NCBI GenBank assembly: GCA_003508835.1
Contig: PUFA01000143.1
Location: forward strand, 186,001-250,000
DNA: 64,000 nt
DNA from: Eonycteris spelaea
Taxonomy: Eukaryota; Chordata; Mammalia; Chiroptera; Pteropodidae
Reading direction: 5' to 3'
The position numbers were made by a program, and so were the translations under genes. Under the pieces are notes generated by a model that was not told where the DNA came from, searched no databases, and saw only the letters and a program-made list of their open reading frames with translations. Position 1 is the stretch's first letter; every line of letters begins with the position of its first letter. This document shows, piece by piece, positions 13,525-26,227 of this stretch.

Positions 13525-13690
13525 GTGGTTTTCAACTTTAGTGGCATCATCTGGGAACTCTGCAAAATACTGATGCCTGGGTCTCAGTCCAAGCGATTCT
13601 GATGCAGTTGGTCTGATGTGTAACCCAAGCACTGAGTCTTAAAAGCTCCTCAGGTGATTCTAATGTTCAGCCAAAGTTTAAAAACACTGA
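13525..13690. repeat. MER5-like hAT-Charlie MITE
   Basis: The segment gtggttttcaacttta ... catctgggaactctgcaaaa ... ctcaggtgattctaatg ... aaacactgatc matches the arrangement of MER5A/B elements, short non-autonomous hAT transposons. Confidence 0.65.
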
Positions 13691-13694
13691 TCAT

Positions 13695-13835
13695 TATTGT
13701 TGCCTTTTATGGATAAGGAAGTCGAGGCCCAGAGATGTTAATTGACTTGCCACATGTCGCACAGCTCATTAATGGCAAAGTACAGAAACCCAGGTGTTCT
13801 GGCTCTCAGACCAGTGTTCTCTTTATGCCTGTGTT
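13695..13835 (-). repeat. MIR SINE, antisense
   Basis: Antisense MIR core: gaggcccagagatgttaat, then gacttgccacatgtcgcaca, then aacccaggtgttctggctc. Confidence 0.7.
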
Positions 13836-16800
13836 TTTCAATCTTGACTCATTCACAAACCACTTTTTCTATTTAATATTTTTCATCAAAGTGACTCCCT
13901 TTTCAGCATTTAACTTGTTTATTTTAAAAGAAAATTTTATATCACTCGATAATTGGAAAATGTATTTCACTTGCTATATATAGATGGGAACTAAAAATAA
14001 AAATGAGAATGAAGTGTTACTAAGTTTTAGCTAGATAAAACTGCCTGCTGAAGACTCTCAGCCTGAAACTATTTCTCTCCTTAAAAAGGACAGCACGTGA
14101 TAGGAATAAATATGTAGCTATCATTAAGTTGAGGCTTTCTCCTCAACAAGAGGAGCACCTATGTTGCCTGGAATGCCAGGTGGTCCCGCTCACGGGCTCT
14201 GTGAGATGCCACGCACATTTGGAGGCCCGACTGTCTCACTACTTTCTTTGCATGCGGCATCTAATCTTAATAGTTACAGATCAAAATACATAGGGTATTT
14301 ATCTATTTGGGGTAGAAGGGTAGAAATCTGGCATAAAAAGAACTATATAATGGGTAAGAAAAGAAAATCACAGAACTTTCTTCTGATACGCTAAAAAACA
14401 AAGAATGGAAGAGCTCTCTTAGAACTTCTTTTATTGAATTTACAGCTGTTTCTAAATTATTAAATTATCAAGTTCTGATGCCAGTTACAAGCTAAAATAT
14501 CTTTACTAAGTGCTCTCTCCAGGCAGAAAAAGCAAAAACACTGGGTGGAATGAAAATAGAAGATAAGAAGGGGATGGGAGATCTTACTGGGAATTTCAGC
14601 TAAGTCAAGTTTGATTAGATCACATTTTCTAATGCAAATTTTTATTTTCTAAGGCAAATGTTATCTTATCAGACATACCTCAAATGTCATGAACCAGTGG
14701 TATAAGACAAATTATTAGAGACATAAGCCTTATGTATGTTTCCCCAGAAGGAAACCTTTGTTGGAACAATCCTTATGCTTTCCATAGTATACAAACTAAC
14801 TGGCATGCATTCGGTTTATTTTCTGTAGGCTGAAAATGTCTCTGTCTTTTTTGTGCTGTTTAAAAGTTGTCTAATCAACATTGGCTTAGTGCTAAGTCCT
14901 TCCTGCAAAAAGCCAACTGGGGTTTTTGGTTCTACCGGGCAAGTTATAATACAGCCACTTTCCTTTCAACACATCAGCTGGGAAATCTCCCCCACCAGGA
15001 ACTAAAAGGCTTTAATTCTATGAATCATCAAAGCTTTTTCTTATACATGATGTAGAATAACCTTTCCTTTTCAGAAGGTCTAATCCAATGGTCTCCCAAA
15101 CCTCAGGACGTCACCAAATGGCATGTGCATGGTATGCAAGAACAAAGGAGAAAACTATTCAAAGCTGAGCTGCATATTGCATAACACCCTGGTATTAAAA
15201 ACTCTCGACCCATAAAACATGTAACTACTTTGTAGAGTTTTAAAAAAGCAGAGTGGTGTTCTTTTTTAAAAAAGTATTTTACAGTGATCTTCCTGTCAGA
15301 ATTCCAATTATTCTATGATTCAGTGGGTATATATCTAGCTTTTTTAAGATTCTTTTTTCTGTTAAGAATGTGAAGTTTTTATGAGAAGTTTGTAAAGGAA
15401 ACATTTATATAATAATGCTGAGCTGCATCAAAAACAAATTTATTTTATTTCATTATTGCAATACAGTGTTTTAAAAACAATGTTTTTTGAATTGAGCCTT
15501 GCCTCTAAAAGTAATAAACATGTTCTTTGGTTTTTTGAAAACACAGTAATTGACTCCTGCTTAGGGATCAATATACTTATGGGAGAGTTGAAAATATTCA
15601 ATATTCACTTCTCTCAGTCCTTTGGGTTAAGACTTCCATAGAAGAAGAATCAGGTTGAAATTTTTTATAGGCAAGTAATTCATTTTTCCTAATTTTCACA
15701 AAACCTGATCATAGGCACTTTCAGTTTCATCTGTCTCAAAGACTGGCTAGCTACTCGCTGCACCCACTTCCAGCTTCTCCAGAGCACAGATAGACTGCAT
15801 TTCTCAGCCCCACTGCAGATTGCATTGGCACTGTGACTAGCCTGGAGAACACATACAGAAGCAATGCACTCACCTTCAGGCCCTGCCTACAGAGCCTCTC
15901 CTTGCTCCGCACTCCAATCACACACCAAAAACAGCAGAGTCCAGCAAGGACACTGGGGCCAAATCATGAGATGAATGCCCATGCGCCAATCATAAACATA
16001 CATAGTTTTGAACTTTGAGTGAGGAATACATTTATATTGTGTTAAATCTCTGATATTTTAGAGTTTTTTCATTTTTGTGGTTGTTTGTAATACATCACCC
16101 ATTGTCTTTTCTTCTCTAGCTCTTATTTCCTTGCTCCTATTGTTTTTACCACATGATTATGTCTATCTGATTTAATAACCAAACTGCTTTTATCGGATTT
16201 AGGATTAAGGCCTTAACAGTGTTGAAATAAGCAGACTCAATGAATTTAGGAGAATAAATTTAATCAACTTAACTTTTTTAAAAGCTTCCATGTTAAATAT
16301 CTAGGATTATTATTAAACAATTGTTTAAGTAAATGGGTAACATTTATCTAGTTTAGAGATCTCATAAGATATAGGTGACAAATACAGTTGTCTCAGTGCT
16401 AGGGATGCAGCAGATATGCACACAACAACCATCTTCTGATGAGGAAAACTGTCATTTGTGGACTTGAAAATAGTTATTAGCCGAAGCTCTCAGCCAACTC
16501 TCTTTACTTGAATGACACTGTGGCTTCCAGTGCACAAATACAGACATTGTAATATTGTTGGGCATCTGCAAGAGCGGGCCAGAAAAATATTAGTACTGCA
16601 TATGACTGTGTAAGGCTTCCAAAAGAATTAGAGTTTCAAAGCAGCTTTAAAAAAAACCTGTAATTATAATTCCAATCTAATTTTGTGTGATCTGCTTTCT
16701 CGTAGACTTAGTATGGCAATTAACCCTCTTCCTTCTCTTCTTACTACAGGTTCACGGTTCTCAAACTGGACTCAGCGAAGCTCATTCAGAGGCTCTCAAG

Positions 16801-17394
16801 AAGTGGGCTCCAGGCAATTATTCTCAATTTGATAAGAAGAGCTTTATTTTGATCTGTTTTCCAAATGGGATTTTTGTGTGAGAGTGGGGAAAGCTCCTTG
16901 GCTTTGAAAGGTTACAAACCATCTCTTTATTACATCTACTCTCATTGTTTCAGTGACACAAACATTCAAAGGTGTCCAAATCTGAATCTGCAGCACATCT
17001 CTCTTCTGAGCCCTCCACTCATTGTTCCACTCACCTTTCACCATCTCTACTTGTATCCAGCAATATTCCTGAAATAGAATGCATTATCCTGCCTACTTCT
17101 TCCTACACGAATGACATCATCATCTACCTGATTACTCAACAGAAAACTCTGAATCATCCTGACCTCCCTTCCATTCCCTTCTCAAATTCAATAAGTCACT
17201 TAGTCCAATTTGTAAACTGTCCTGTTTAGTCATTAAATATGTTCTTTCTCTCCATCCTCATTACCACTGCCTTAGTGTAGACCCTTGCCATCCTCCTTTA
17301 TCTGGACCATTATAATAGTCCCCAATGCTCTGTCCCATAGCTGCTTGATTTTTCTAAAATACAGTAGAAATAATAATAGTTAATATTTAATTTT
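13836..17394. other. intergenic sequence, unassigned
   Basis: I find no gene or confident repeat. Around 15730-15960 there is a GC-richer block that may be an old DNA-transposon remnant, but I could not assign a family. Open frames are short and without motifs. Confidence 0.4.
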
Positions 17395-17620
17395 AGCTTA
17401 GCAGTTAACAAATTGCTTTCATATACATGATTATATTTAAGTATACAGCATTCCAGCAAGAAGACATGATTATTAATTTATATTGTAGAACAGGAATTTG
17501 AGGCCTCAAAAATTATTTTGATGAGGCATACTCAAAAAGTCATAGAGCTTGTGTTTAAACTCGGAACTCTAAAGTTTATGCTAATGACATTAACCACACT
17601 ACCAAACACACATTAGCCTT
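17395..17620 (-). repeat. MIR-like SINE, antisense
   Basis: Antisense MIR arrangement, strongly diverged: aggaatttgaggcctcaaa, then gtcatagagcttgtg, then the end near ccacactacc. Confidence 0.45.
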
Positions 17621-17789
17621 TGGCTTTAAGACATTTAGTTCCTTACCACTGACTAAAAGAGAAAGTCCAGACTTTTTAGCACGTCAAAAAAGTCTTGCTA
17701 CAATTGTGCTATAAATTGAGCTTTAACAGTTAATAGTAATGGTTAATTTAATAATTAATAATCTAGCTCCGAAGTTAGAACCCGCTTTG

Positions 17790-17955
17790 AAAACCTTAGC
17801 TATATTACATAACCTCTCTGAACTTCATTTTCTTAATGTGCTCTGTAAGGCTAATAATAGAGTTTATCATAGGGGTTGTGATGGAGTTTAAATAAGATGG
17901 TGTTTGTGAAGTGCTTCACATGCCATTTGTCTCATAGAAAATGTTTGGTGAATGT
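17790..17955 (+). repeat. MIR 3' half
   Basis: Sense MIR 3' part: aacctctctgaacttcattt, then a gtaaggctaataatag block and a gtgaagtgcttcacatgcc block. Confidence 0.55.
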
Positions 17956-19429
17956 CGACTGTGGGTACCAATTTTCCAGCAGTATCCTGCACCATTTGCT
18001 TTCTATATTCCACACTTCATACAACCCACACTCTGTTACCTCCCATATGAAGCCCAGTTGATGACTGCCTTCACCACATTGTGAATGCTACTTTGTGTAT
18101 AGTTAGATACTTGGTTGGATAATACATAAGACCAGAGGTAGAATGTTCTCTGGGAGTGGTCACTAGGTCTTGGAGAAAGTTTCCACCACAACAGAATGTT
18201 TTTCCCATAAGCTCTCCCAGGTCTCCTGCTTTAGGTTTCTCTTACCCTTGCTCTCCCTCTCCCCAACCCTTGCCACTTCTGATGTCAAATTTGTCCTCCA
18301 GGCTTGCCCTTGCTTCAACTTGCCAACCCTGTTGTCCAACTCCAGCAGTTTAATGACTGTCTGTCTTCGGCTCCATGCCAGTGCTATGTTCCTCATCCTG
18401 TCCGTGCGCTCTCTGTCTCCTGTTTCTAGCTTTTCTAAAGCTGGCAACCTCTAGGAACTAACCAACAATGGTTCAGAGAGGATCTTATCACAGTTTTGTG
18501 TTATTTGTTTGTCTTTCTTGTCCATTAGTCTGAACTCTTCCATGGCAGAGAGACCTTGTCTTTGATCTTGGTAGAGCTTCCACAGCTCTTGGTTTAAAAT
18601 AAATCTTTAATGAATACTGCTTGATTGAATAGACTATTCTTTCCCCAACAAGCAGCTGTGAGTCTTCAGAGCTCATCCTCTATAAGTTCTAATGAACACG
18701 TAGAGGTATCTGATAGCATGCTCAATCTTCTTAAACTCTTATTATACCACCAGATTCAGATCAGTGGGAAGTACACAAAACTTTGGTCATATATGTTTTT
18801 TTTTTTCTCAACAGAAAATAAATGCACCCTACCTATAAACTGAGTTTTCTTCCATTATGTGCTGATAGGTTTCCATAAATTTCACTATCTCAATAGTCTA
18901 TTCGTTTAGCTTAATTCTGTTCATTTTCAAGGTTAACACTTTGATATTTACTGAGGACTTTGTTGATAACAATCCTTTATGATTGTACATAAATTCCTTG
19001 AAAGATGTCTTATCTTTGTGGATTTTTTTTTTTGGGGGGGGAATGCCTTGTTGAGTAACTTTATGCAAAGTGTGTACTATAAAATATTGCTTAAATTGAA
19101 ATATACAACAGTTTTCCAAGTTTTGCAGCTGCAAAATAATCTCATTTTGTGTTTGTGTTTGTGTTTGATTAAACTATCATGTATACATTTTTCTTTAACC
19201 TTTGAGCCTTAATTTTTTTCTAAATCTGTAAACAATAAGGTTGTCCAAATGATCACTGTTTCTTTTCAACTTCAGCTATCTGTAGTGTATGGTTCTAAGA
19301 AACAATTAAAACCCCTTGTGTCTCATTGTCTCAAGTGATCTCAAAATTGAGAAAAAAATCCTAAAATTCTATTGTTTTACTAAAAAGAAAACATACTTTG
19401 AAATTAGTTATAATTTTAAAATTTACTTG
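17956..19429. other. intergenic sequence, unassigned
   Basis: Two 94-codon frames overlap on opposite strands at 18163-18454. They mirror each other and lack motifs, as expected by chance in a CT-rich patch. A run of T then G lies at 19022-19040. Confidence 0.4.
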
Positions 19430-19720
19430 AGAGAATGCAAATTAATGCAGTAGTGAGATACCACTTTTTGCCTACCAAAAGGAATGATTATCCCTAATGC
19501 TGAGAGTATTGGACACCACTGGTGAGAATGTAATTTGATACAACTTTAATGGAGAGTGATATGACTGTATGTATCACCCAACTTAAAAAGGCATATTTTA
19601 AAAAATGCTTACCACCTTTGAACCAGATTTTATTCTTTTAAAAGTTTCCCCTAAAGAAATGATCAAAGCTACATGCAAAGCTTTAGCCAGATGGTGGGTC
19701 TTCTCAGCATGTAGATAAGA
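19430..19720 (+). repeat. L1-derived (L1M/HAL1-like) 3' fragment
   Basis: The text gtagtgagataccacttttt, then acaccactggtgagaatgtaa, then accacctttgaaccag is the familiar late-ORF2/3' segment of L1, also visible in better form at 58150-58360. Strongly diverged. Confidence 0.55.
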
Positions 19721-20984
19721 AAAAGAAAAAGAAACTCATTAATGTTTGTGGTTTGAATGAAGTACCATATACAAAATAAGTCAAAGAGATCTTTGGGGCT
19801 ACTGTTCTGTAAAATTTGTGGGCTGGGTACACAAAAGGGAAGAGAGACCCCAATTCACTCTTTTCCAAGGCTCAGGTCTTGTGGCTGAATTATTCTGGAG
19901 TTAGGCCCAGCAGGCCTACTTTCTTTTATCCCCTCCCAGCTTTATTACAGTACAAACCGGAGGGAATTAAGTAACTTAAAATCTAGGCCAGAGGCTTGAA
20001 AAAGAACCTGGAGGGGTTATGGGATCAGAGAAGAGTCAAAGGCATAAAAACCTAGAAGAGAAAAGAGAGGCCTGGTGGAAGTACTGTCCAAGCCCGTGGA
20101 AAAGGAACATATACTCTTGTCCCACCTTCTGGTGTTCATGTGTATGTGCACCAGATTGAAAGAGTTCCTTCTGCTTTTAGATGCTGTTGTTCTTTTAAAT
20201 AGGGTATAGTTAAGGGTTTACAATAGAAAATAACCAGAGTCCAACAAGGGAAGATGGGTTGAGAAAATTATTATAGATGACTATTGTAGGGAATACAAAT
20301 AATTTTCCCTCTGCCTTTTTAAGTTTTTATCTGAGGCCCTTGTAATAAAAGACAGCTTAACAAGAGAAAAATAAACAGAATTTTATGAACTTGTATATCT
20401 CATGCACACAAAGGAGATAACCAGATGAAAATGAGCAACTTTTTCATTGACTTAGAATTCAGAATTAAATACCAGCTCAATGGAGAAAGGAAAGGGAGGA
20501 AATAGAACTCTTAGGGGAGAATAAATGATCCTTAGGAAAGATGAATGGGACCTAGTAGAGTAGACAGGGAAGTATGATAGTTTTTGACAAAGTTTGTCTG
20601 GGTGCAGACTTCTACTAGTTTCCTCTCCTGTGATACGAGTCAATCCCTCCTGGCTAATGAAAGGCCTGGAGCAGACATTTATGGCAATTGAGTTCTTTTT
20701 GGAGGATCTGTCTTTAGACAGATAGAGTTCAGAGAAAGTCTCTCCCCACATTTGCTGTTTCTCAAGTACCTATAGCTCAAAATAAGGTACCAAAGGTACA
20801 TATTTTGAGGTAGCATATCCTGAGCTCCTACAGCCATACTTTGGGTAGCATATTTTACTACTTTTTGCTACTAAGATGAAATGATATTGACAATACATAG
20901 TTGAGTGAAAAAAGCAGGTTACAAAACAACAGTACACAGATATCATATATTTAATATATATAGCCACAAACAAAAAATATGGAA
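19721..20984. other. intergenic sequence, unassigned
   Basis: No gene recognised. A 99-codon minus-strand frame at 20452-20751 has no motif. Flanked by old L1 and L2 pieces. Confidence 0.4.
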
Positions 20985-21260
20985 TCGTACACTTTACGAT
21001 GTTAACAGGCAATGGACTTAGATACAACAGCAAATAAGACTGCCAAGCCCCCCACTTACAGAGCTTTCATTTTTGTAGGGAAATATATAACATAAAAGGT
21101 AAGGTAATAAATCAATATAAAATATGTGCCACAAGTTGTTACCAGAGTTGGAGTTGCAATTCTGTGAACAGGATAGACAGATATGGCCCCTGTCCTGACA
21201 GAAGTCTTAGTACTTCTGTGGAGGCAGATAAGAAAACAGGTAAAGTCGATATCACATCAG
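20985..21260. repeat. L2-like fragment, left part
   Basis: L2 3' pattern: a gttaacaggcaatggac block, then cagcaaataagactgccaag, then gagctttcatttttgtaggg. It appears to continue beyond the hAT insertion at 21290-21500. Confidence 0.5.
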
Positions 21261-21289
21261 TGCTGTGAAGGAGAAAGGAGGATGCTGTG

Positions 21290-21500
21290 GGGATATCGCA
21301 GGTGTCCCCAATCCCAGGCCATGGACCAGCACTGGTCCTTGGCCTGTTAGGAACCAGGCCACAAAGCAGGCCTTGAGTGGCAGGCGAGCAAATGAAGCTT
21401 CATCTGTATTTGCAGCCACTGCCAGCGCTAGCGTCACCTCCTCAGCTCCACCTAGATCATCAGGCATTAGATTCTCATAAGAGCACTGGTCCCTGGTGCC
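21290..21500 (+). repeat. hAT-Charlie (MER1-type) DNA transposon fragment
   Basis: The segment begins like the terminal inverted repeat of MER1-type elements (caggtgtccccaatccc), then ggccatggaccagcactgg, ggcctgttaggaaccaggcc and gcattagattctcataag. The right end is missing. It interrupts an L2 copy. A 71-codon frame within it is incidental. Confidence 0.65.
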
Positions 21501-21504
21501 AAAA

Positions 21505-21850
21505 AGGTGGGATATAGGAAAGGAACACCTGACCTGATCATGAGGGATCAAGAAAGGATTCCTGAGGAGGGAAGCCAAGTTGACAGCTAAAAAATGAGGT
21601 AGGAGTTAAGCCACTAAAATAATAGAAAGCTTCCAGAAGGAGGCCATAGCAGAGTTGAAGGCCAGGAGTGAGAAAAGGTGAGTGAACAGATGGACATACT
21701 GGCTGAATGACCAACTGATTGATTCTAAGAACTTAGAGTCTCTGGTGCTTAGAGTTTGGGTGTGGATGAAGCAATGAGGAGAGAAGAAGCTGGAGGAGAA
21801 ATAAACAAGGGCAGACCATGAAACCATGTTAAGGAGTGTTTGGACTTGAC
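21505..21850. repeat. L2-like fragment, right part
   Basis: Continues the L2-like stretch after the hAT piece, with the block cctgaggagggaagccaagttga and ccagaaggaggccatagcag, both common in L2 3' regions. It ends at the target site of provirus A. Confidence 0.45.
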
Positions 21851-21857
21851 CTTAAGT

Positions 21858-22182
21858 TGTGCTGGCTGGAAAATTACTGTTTGCCTATCCCCCATGGGAA
21901 GATAACGCTCTAACAATAAGCTCTCTGCTTCTGTACCCCCACTTGCACAACCGACCTATGGGTTGACAGTTAGTAAAAAGAAGAAAAATACACTTGTGTA
22001 TTCAAACAGGATGAAGAATGGGGTTTAGGACTTAAAAACCCTGTACTTCTACATTTCAGGGCTGCTTAATTTGGGGTCTGCATACACCTGGCAGACCCAG
22101 CTGCCTGAATAAAGAGTGTGTTTCCTATAACTCACTGATTTTTGGTGGTCCATGTGTCTATCAGGGGCTGGCAGCTACAACA
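21858..22182 (+). repeat. Provirus A 5' LTR
   Basis: Starts tgtgctggctgg and ends ggcagctacaaca, giving the TG...CA ends. The poly(A) signal AATAAA is at 22108-22113. Length is 325 bp, against 317 bp for the 3' copy. Confidence 0.92.
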
Positions 22183-22184
22183 TT

Positions 22185-22202
22185 TGGAGGCCCCAGCGAG
22201 AT
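22185..22202 (+). promoter_or_regulatory. Primer binding site, tRNA-Thr type
   Basis: TGGAGGCCCCAGCGAGAT begins 2 nt after the LTR. As far as I can recall it is the exact complement of the 3' end, including CCA, of tRNA-Thr(TGT). It would prime minus-strand DNA synthesis. Confidence 0.85.
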
Positions 22203-22719
22203 CTCAGGGAGTGGCCCTGAGATCTAAAACCAGATCGGCCTCCAAAGCAGTTGCTGTCTCTGTTACGGATTCAAAGGGGTGGCCAACCTGAGACATTCCA
22301 GGGCCCTTGAATGCCGTGACGAGGTCAATGCAATTGTCAAGGACGCAACCTTTAGGACACACTCTTTATTCCTGGTCCCAACGGGAATCTCCGAGACCTT
22401 GATGTCTAGATAAAAGGTACCTTTCTGTTTCTGTTGACCGGTCATTGGGGGTCAGTGGAGAGACTGGATGCAGTCATATCTCCTGGACCATGGCCAGGCT
22501 GCGGGACACCGCCTCCTGTGCCCATTATCGGGTTCTGTCTATTGTCTTTGGTCTTGTCTAGGTTGTAGGTGGCAGAGCTTTCTGGGTCCACCTACACCCC
22601 AGTAATTGTTCGTCTGAGTGTCTCTTGTGTTTTCTGTGCAAGTGATAAGGGGAGGCCCCGAGTTCACAAAGACACCCTTGGGGTGTCTCCTGCAACATTT
22701 CAAAGAAGGGTTTGTAGAG
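22203..22719 (+). other. Provirus A leader (packaging region)
   Basis: Non-coding leader between the primer site and gag. Unlike D and E, I could not find the hydrophobic leader frame here in any uninterrupted form. Confidence 0.6.
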
Positions 22720-23935
22720 GGAGCTGACTATGGCATAAAGTTTTCTCCAGGCAGACTAAGAACATTGTGTGAAGTTGAGTAGCTGTCTTATGATGTAAAA
22801 TGGTCTCCAGAGGGTCCTTTTGACAGGGGTTTAGTAAGTTTGGAAGATTGTCATGGGGGACCCAGGACATCCCGATCAGTTTCCCTACATTGATCAATTG
22901 TTAAAACCTTGTTCAGAACCCCCATCCTTGGCTCCGCTGTTGTGCCCTTTCTTTAGGGGCACGAGTCTTAGTTGTGGGCACCCCAAAACATACGGCAACC
23001 AAATCTCTAAGACAGCCCAGCCCCTCAGGCCTCCAATCTCCACTGGAGGACAGTGACCTTCCCCCACCCTATAATCCAGGAAACAGAGGCCAAATAGCTC
23101 CGCCTCACCTCCTCCGACATGGGCAGGTAACCCCTATGGGCCGCTCCCGCTCCAGGTGGGGCACCAACCGATACCATCACCCCGGCCATCCTCCCCTTGT
23201 GAGAAGCACCACCCCAGGGATCACACAGACAGGCCCTTTATGGTTTATGTGCCTTTCTTGACTAGTGACCTGTACAACTGGAATGCCAGAATCTGCCTTT
23301 CTCTGAGAAACCCCAGCATTAATGGGACTCTTAGAAAGTGTCTTTCAGACTCATTGTCCCACCTGGGATGATTATTCAGCAGCTTTTAATGACCCCCTTC
23401 ACCATGGAAGAACACGGACTGAAACACGAAAGATAGCTGCGGGAGGGAGAATTGAGGAAGCAGGGTAACAGATTGAGGAGGAATTTCCCTCCACCCACCC
23501 AGACTGGGGATACAATTCTCAGGCAGGGAGAATGGCATTAGATCGGTACCACCAGATTCTAATTGGGGAATTAGGATGGCTGCTTGTCAGCCAACTAATC
23601 TTTCTAAGGTAACTGAAGTTATAAGGGACCTCAGGAATCCCCTAGAGCATTTCTTGAATGAGGCGCGCCGGGTATACACCCCCATTGATCCTGAGGCCCC
23701 TGAGAACCAGCAGGCAATTAATATAGCCTTTGCTACTCAGGCAGCCCCTGATATCCAGGATAAATTGCAAAAATTAGAAGGTTTTGCAGGGATGAACCTG
23801 TCCCAACTTGTTGAGATAGCCCAGAAGGTGTTCGACAATAGGGAGGCACCAGATGACCCCAAATGTATGGCTAAAATCCAAAGCTACTCATCAACCCAGC
23901 CAATCTGTTGCCAGACCAGACCCCAAGACCCCCAT
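22720..23935 (+). pseudogene. Provirus A gag remnant (matrix, p12 and capsid)
   Basis: Gag would form the virion core. Matrix is represented by a stretch ending with GHPDQFPYID at about 22860-22890, after a frame shift. A p12-like segment with the late-domain motif PPPY follows near 23060. The C-terminal capsid homology is the clearest part: the frame at 23576-23941 contains YTPIDPEAPENQQAINIAF and a QKVFDNRE-type end. No zinc knuckle is visible: the frame runs from capsid directly into pol-derived sequence near 23880. Frames shift at least three times between matrix and capsid, so no functional Gag is possible. Confidence 0.85.
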
Positions 23936-25622
23936 TCATGACTGCATAGATTTCACTGACGCTGTGTGTTCCTCGCAGCCAGACCTCAAAGACTCCCCTC
24001 TGTAAAAGGCCAATGAAGTTCTGTTCACAGATGGGAACAGCTTCATGCAGGAAGGTAGGTGGTATGCTGGGGCAGCGGTTGTAACTCTAACTGCCACGAT
24101 CTGGTCACAACTCTTCCCATAGGACTTCTGCTCAAAAGGCAGAACTCATTGCCTTCACTGAGACACTAAGATGGGGAAAGAATAAGGCAGTCACAATATA
24201 CACTGACAGCCAATACGCCTTTGCCACTGCACATGTACACAGAGCCACCTACAAGGAAAGAGGGCTTCTGACTTCAGATGGGAAGGACAGTAAGAACAAG
24301 AAGGAGATCTTAGCCTTACTTGAAGCTGTATAGATGCCTAAGGCTCTTGCTATTGTTCTTTGTAAAAGGCATCAAAAGGGAATAGTCCTGAGGCTGAGGG
24401 AAACTGACCAGCCGATGCAGAGGCAAGAACAGCAGCCACAAGGCCAATGGGGCCCCGCCACATCTACTGACTGTTGTCCCTTACCAGAACTGCTTCTGTC
24501 TCTGACCTATATGGTGGAAGGGAACATTTATTTTCAAGATAAGGGAGCCACTAGGAACCAACAGGGGTGGTGGACGACCCCAGATGGAAAAATCGGGCTC
24601 TCACGGCCCTTGGAAGGACTCTCCTCCACCAACTACACCAGACCACACACCTAGGGCAGACTAAGATGCTCCAAGCTTTAGACCCTACTTTCACTGTTAG
24701 AAGGGAGAAGAACTGCAGAGGAGATTGCCTCACGATGCCCGGCTTGTGCCAAGTTAATCCAAAGAAGGGGAAGATAGAAGAACCTAGGCATAGGGAAAGA
24801 GGAACTTATCGGGGACCACTGGGAAGTCGATTTCACTGAGGTAACCCGACTGTGGGGGCTACAAATATTTACTTGTTTTTATAGACACCTTTTCAATGGG
24901 TAGAGGCCTTCCCTACCAGGAAAGAGACTGCCTTAGTAGTTACTAAGAAACTACTACAAGAAATCCTCCCTCGATTTGGTCTCCCTGGAACTTTAGGGTC
25001 GGATGACAGGCCAGCCTTCGTAGCAAAGGTATCACAACAATTGGCTAGCTACCTAAATTTGCATGGAAACTCCACTGTGCCTACCGGCCCCAAAGTTGGG
25101 CCAAGTAGAGAATGAATGGACCCTAAAAGAGACATTAGTCAAGTTAGGATTAGAAACTGGTGGGACCTGGGTAGAACTTCTCCCTTTGCTCTTCTCTGAG
25201 CCAGGTGTACTCTGTATATTAATGGATTCACCCCATTTGAAATTTTCTTTGGAAAACCCCACCTTTAGTACCTAGAATAGAAGATGAGAAAAAGGCAGAA
25301 CTATGTAACCTTGTCTTACTTAAGTCTTTACAGGCCCTTCAAAGTGTACAGAAGGAGATTTAGTCCTGGGTTCATGCTGCCACTCAGCCCAGGGGACAGA
25401 CTTCCCATCAGTTTCAGCCTGGGGACTCTGTGTGGATCCAGAAGTTCACTTCCAAGGGACTAGAACCCAAATGGAAAGGACCCTTCACTGTCTACCTGAC
25501 GATGCCCACTGCAGTTAAAGTAGACAGCATCCCATCATGGATTCATCACTCCCACGTGAAGCAGCACGAGAGTGGACAGCTCAGGAAGATGGCCCTTAAG
25601 ACTAAGACTCAAGCACATAAGT
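23880..25622 (+). pseudogene. Provirus A pol remnant: RNase H and integrase only
   Basis: After the capsid remnant the sequence enters pol at the linker before RNase H (NPANLLPD-type sequence near 23895). RNase H follows, with the FTDGNSF-type active-site region near 24030 and [13 protein letters not shown] sequence near 24200 in shifted frames. Integrase follows: the zinc-binding HTTHLG-type histidines are near 24635, remnants of the catalytic core lie at 24820-25060, and the SH3-like C-terminal domain (LEPKWKGPFTVYL) is at about 25460-25495. Protease and the polymerase domain of reverse transcriptase are entirely missing. More than a dozen stops and shifts break the frame. Confidence 0.85.
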
Positions 25623-26060
25623 CTAACCCTCTGTTTCTTCCTTTTTTCCTCTTTAGCCCAGGCATTCGACCAGCCACAACCAAACCAGAAGGAGCATTAA
25701 TAACTTTGCTAATGACAATACACAAGGTCTTAAATAAGCACCCCAGACATAGGACAAGATTGCTGGTTGTGCCTAAACCCAAAACCCCCTTACTATGTCA
25801 GGTAGGAACTCCCCTAAAAACTGAGCTCAGCAGGCTAGAACTTCAAGTCGATTCACTAGCAGAAGTAGTCCTCCAAAATAGAAGAGGTTTGATTTATTAT
25901 TCTTAGAACAAGATGGATTATGTATGGCTCTAGGTGAAACCTGTTGCTTCTATGCCAATAACTCTGAATAATTAGAGAAAGTTTACTACTAGTACAGAGA
26001 AATTTAGATGCCAGGGAAAAACAGAGACTAGAATCAAATAACTGGTTTCATAGGATGTTC
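25623..26060 (+). pseudogene. Provirus A env remnant (signal region, SU tail, TM ectodomain)
   Basis: A hydrophobic signal-like stretch (FLPFFLFS-type) follows integrase in the same frame (25430-25906, 158 codons). This fuses integrase C-terminus, a small SU piece and the TM heptad region with the LQNRRGL motif of gammaretroviral TM. Most of SU is deleted. The counterpart of the CWLC motif seen in provirus E is out of frame here. A hydrophobic, leucine-rich anchor region is visible at about 26075-26160. It cannot make a functional envelope. Confidence 0.8.
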
Positions 26061-26227
26061 TAGCAACCCTCCTATCTCTATAGCTGGACCTTTAATCCTC
26101 CTCCTCCTCCTCTTCTTATTAACTTTTGGCATATGTTTCTTCAATTTCTTATTTAGATATATAAGGAAAAGAATTAATTCCACATATATAATCAAGAATT
26201 TGATTTTCCGCTAAGGCCAGTGGGGAA

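Noticed and set aside
18163..18454. Two 94-codon frames on opposite strands
   Set aside because: Mirror frames in a CT-rich patch without motifs or a repeat family; no sign of splicing or of a promoter.
22185..22202. tRNA gene fragments at the primer sites
   Set aside because: These 18-nt stretches directly follow LTR ends and match only tRNA 3' ends; they are primer binding sites, not tRNA genes.
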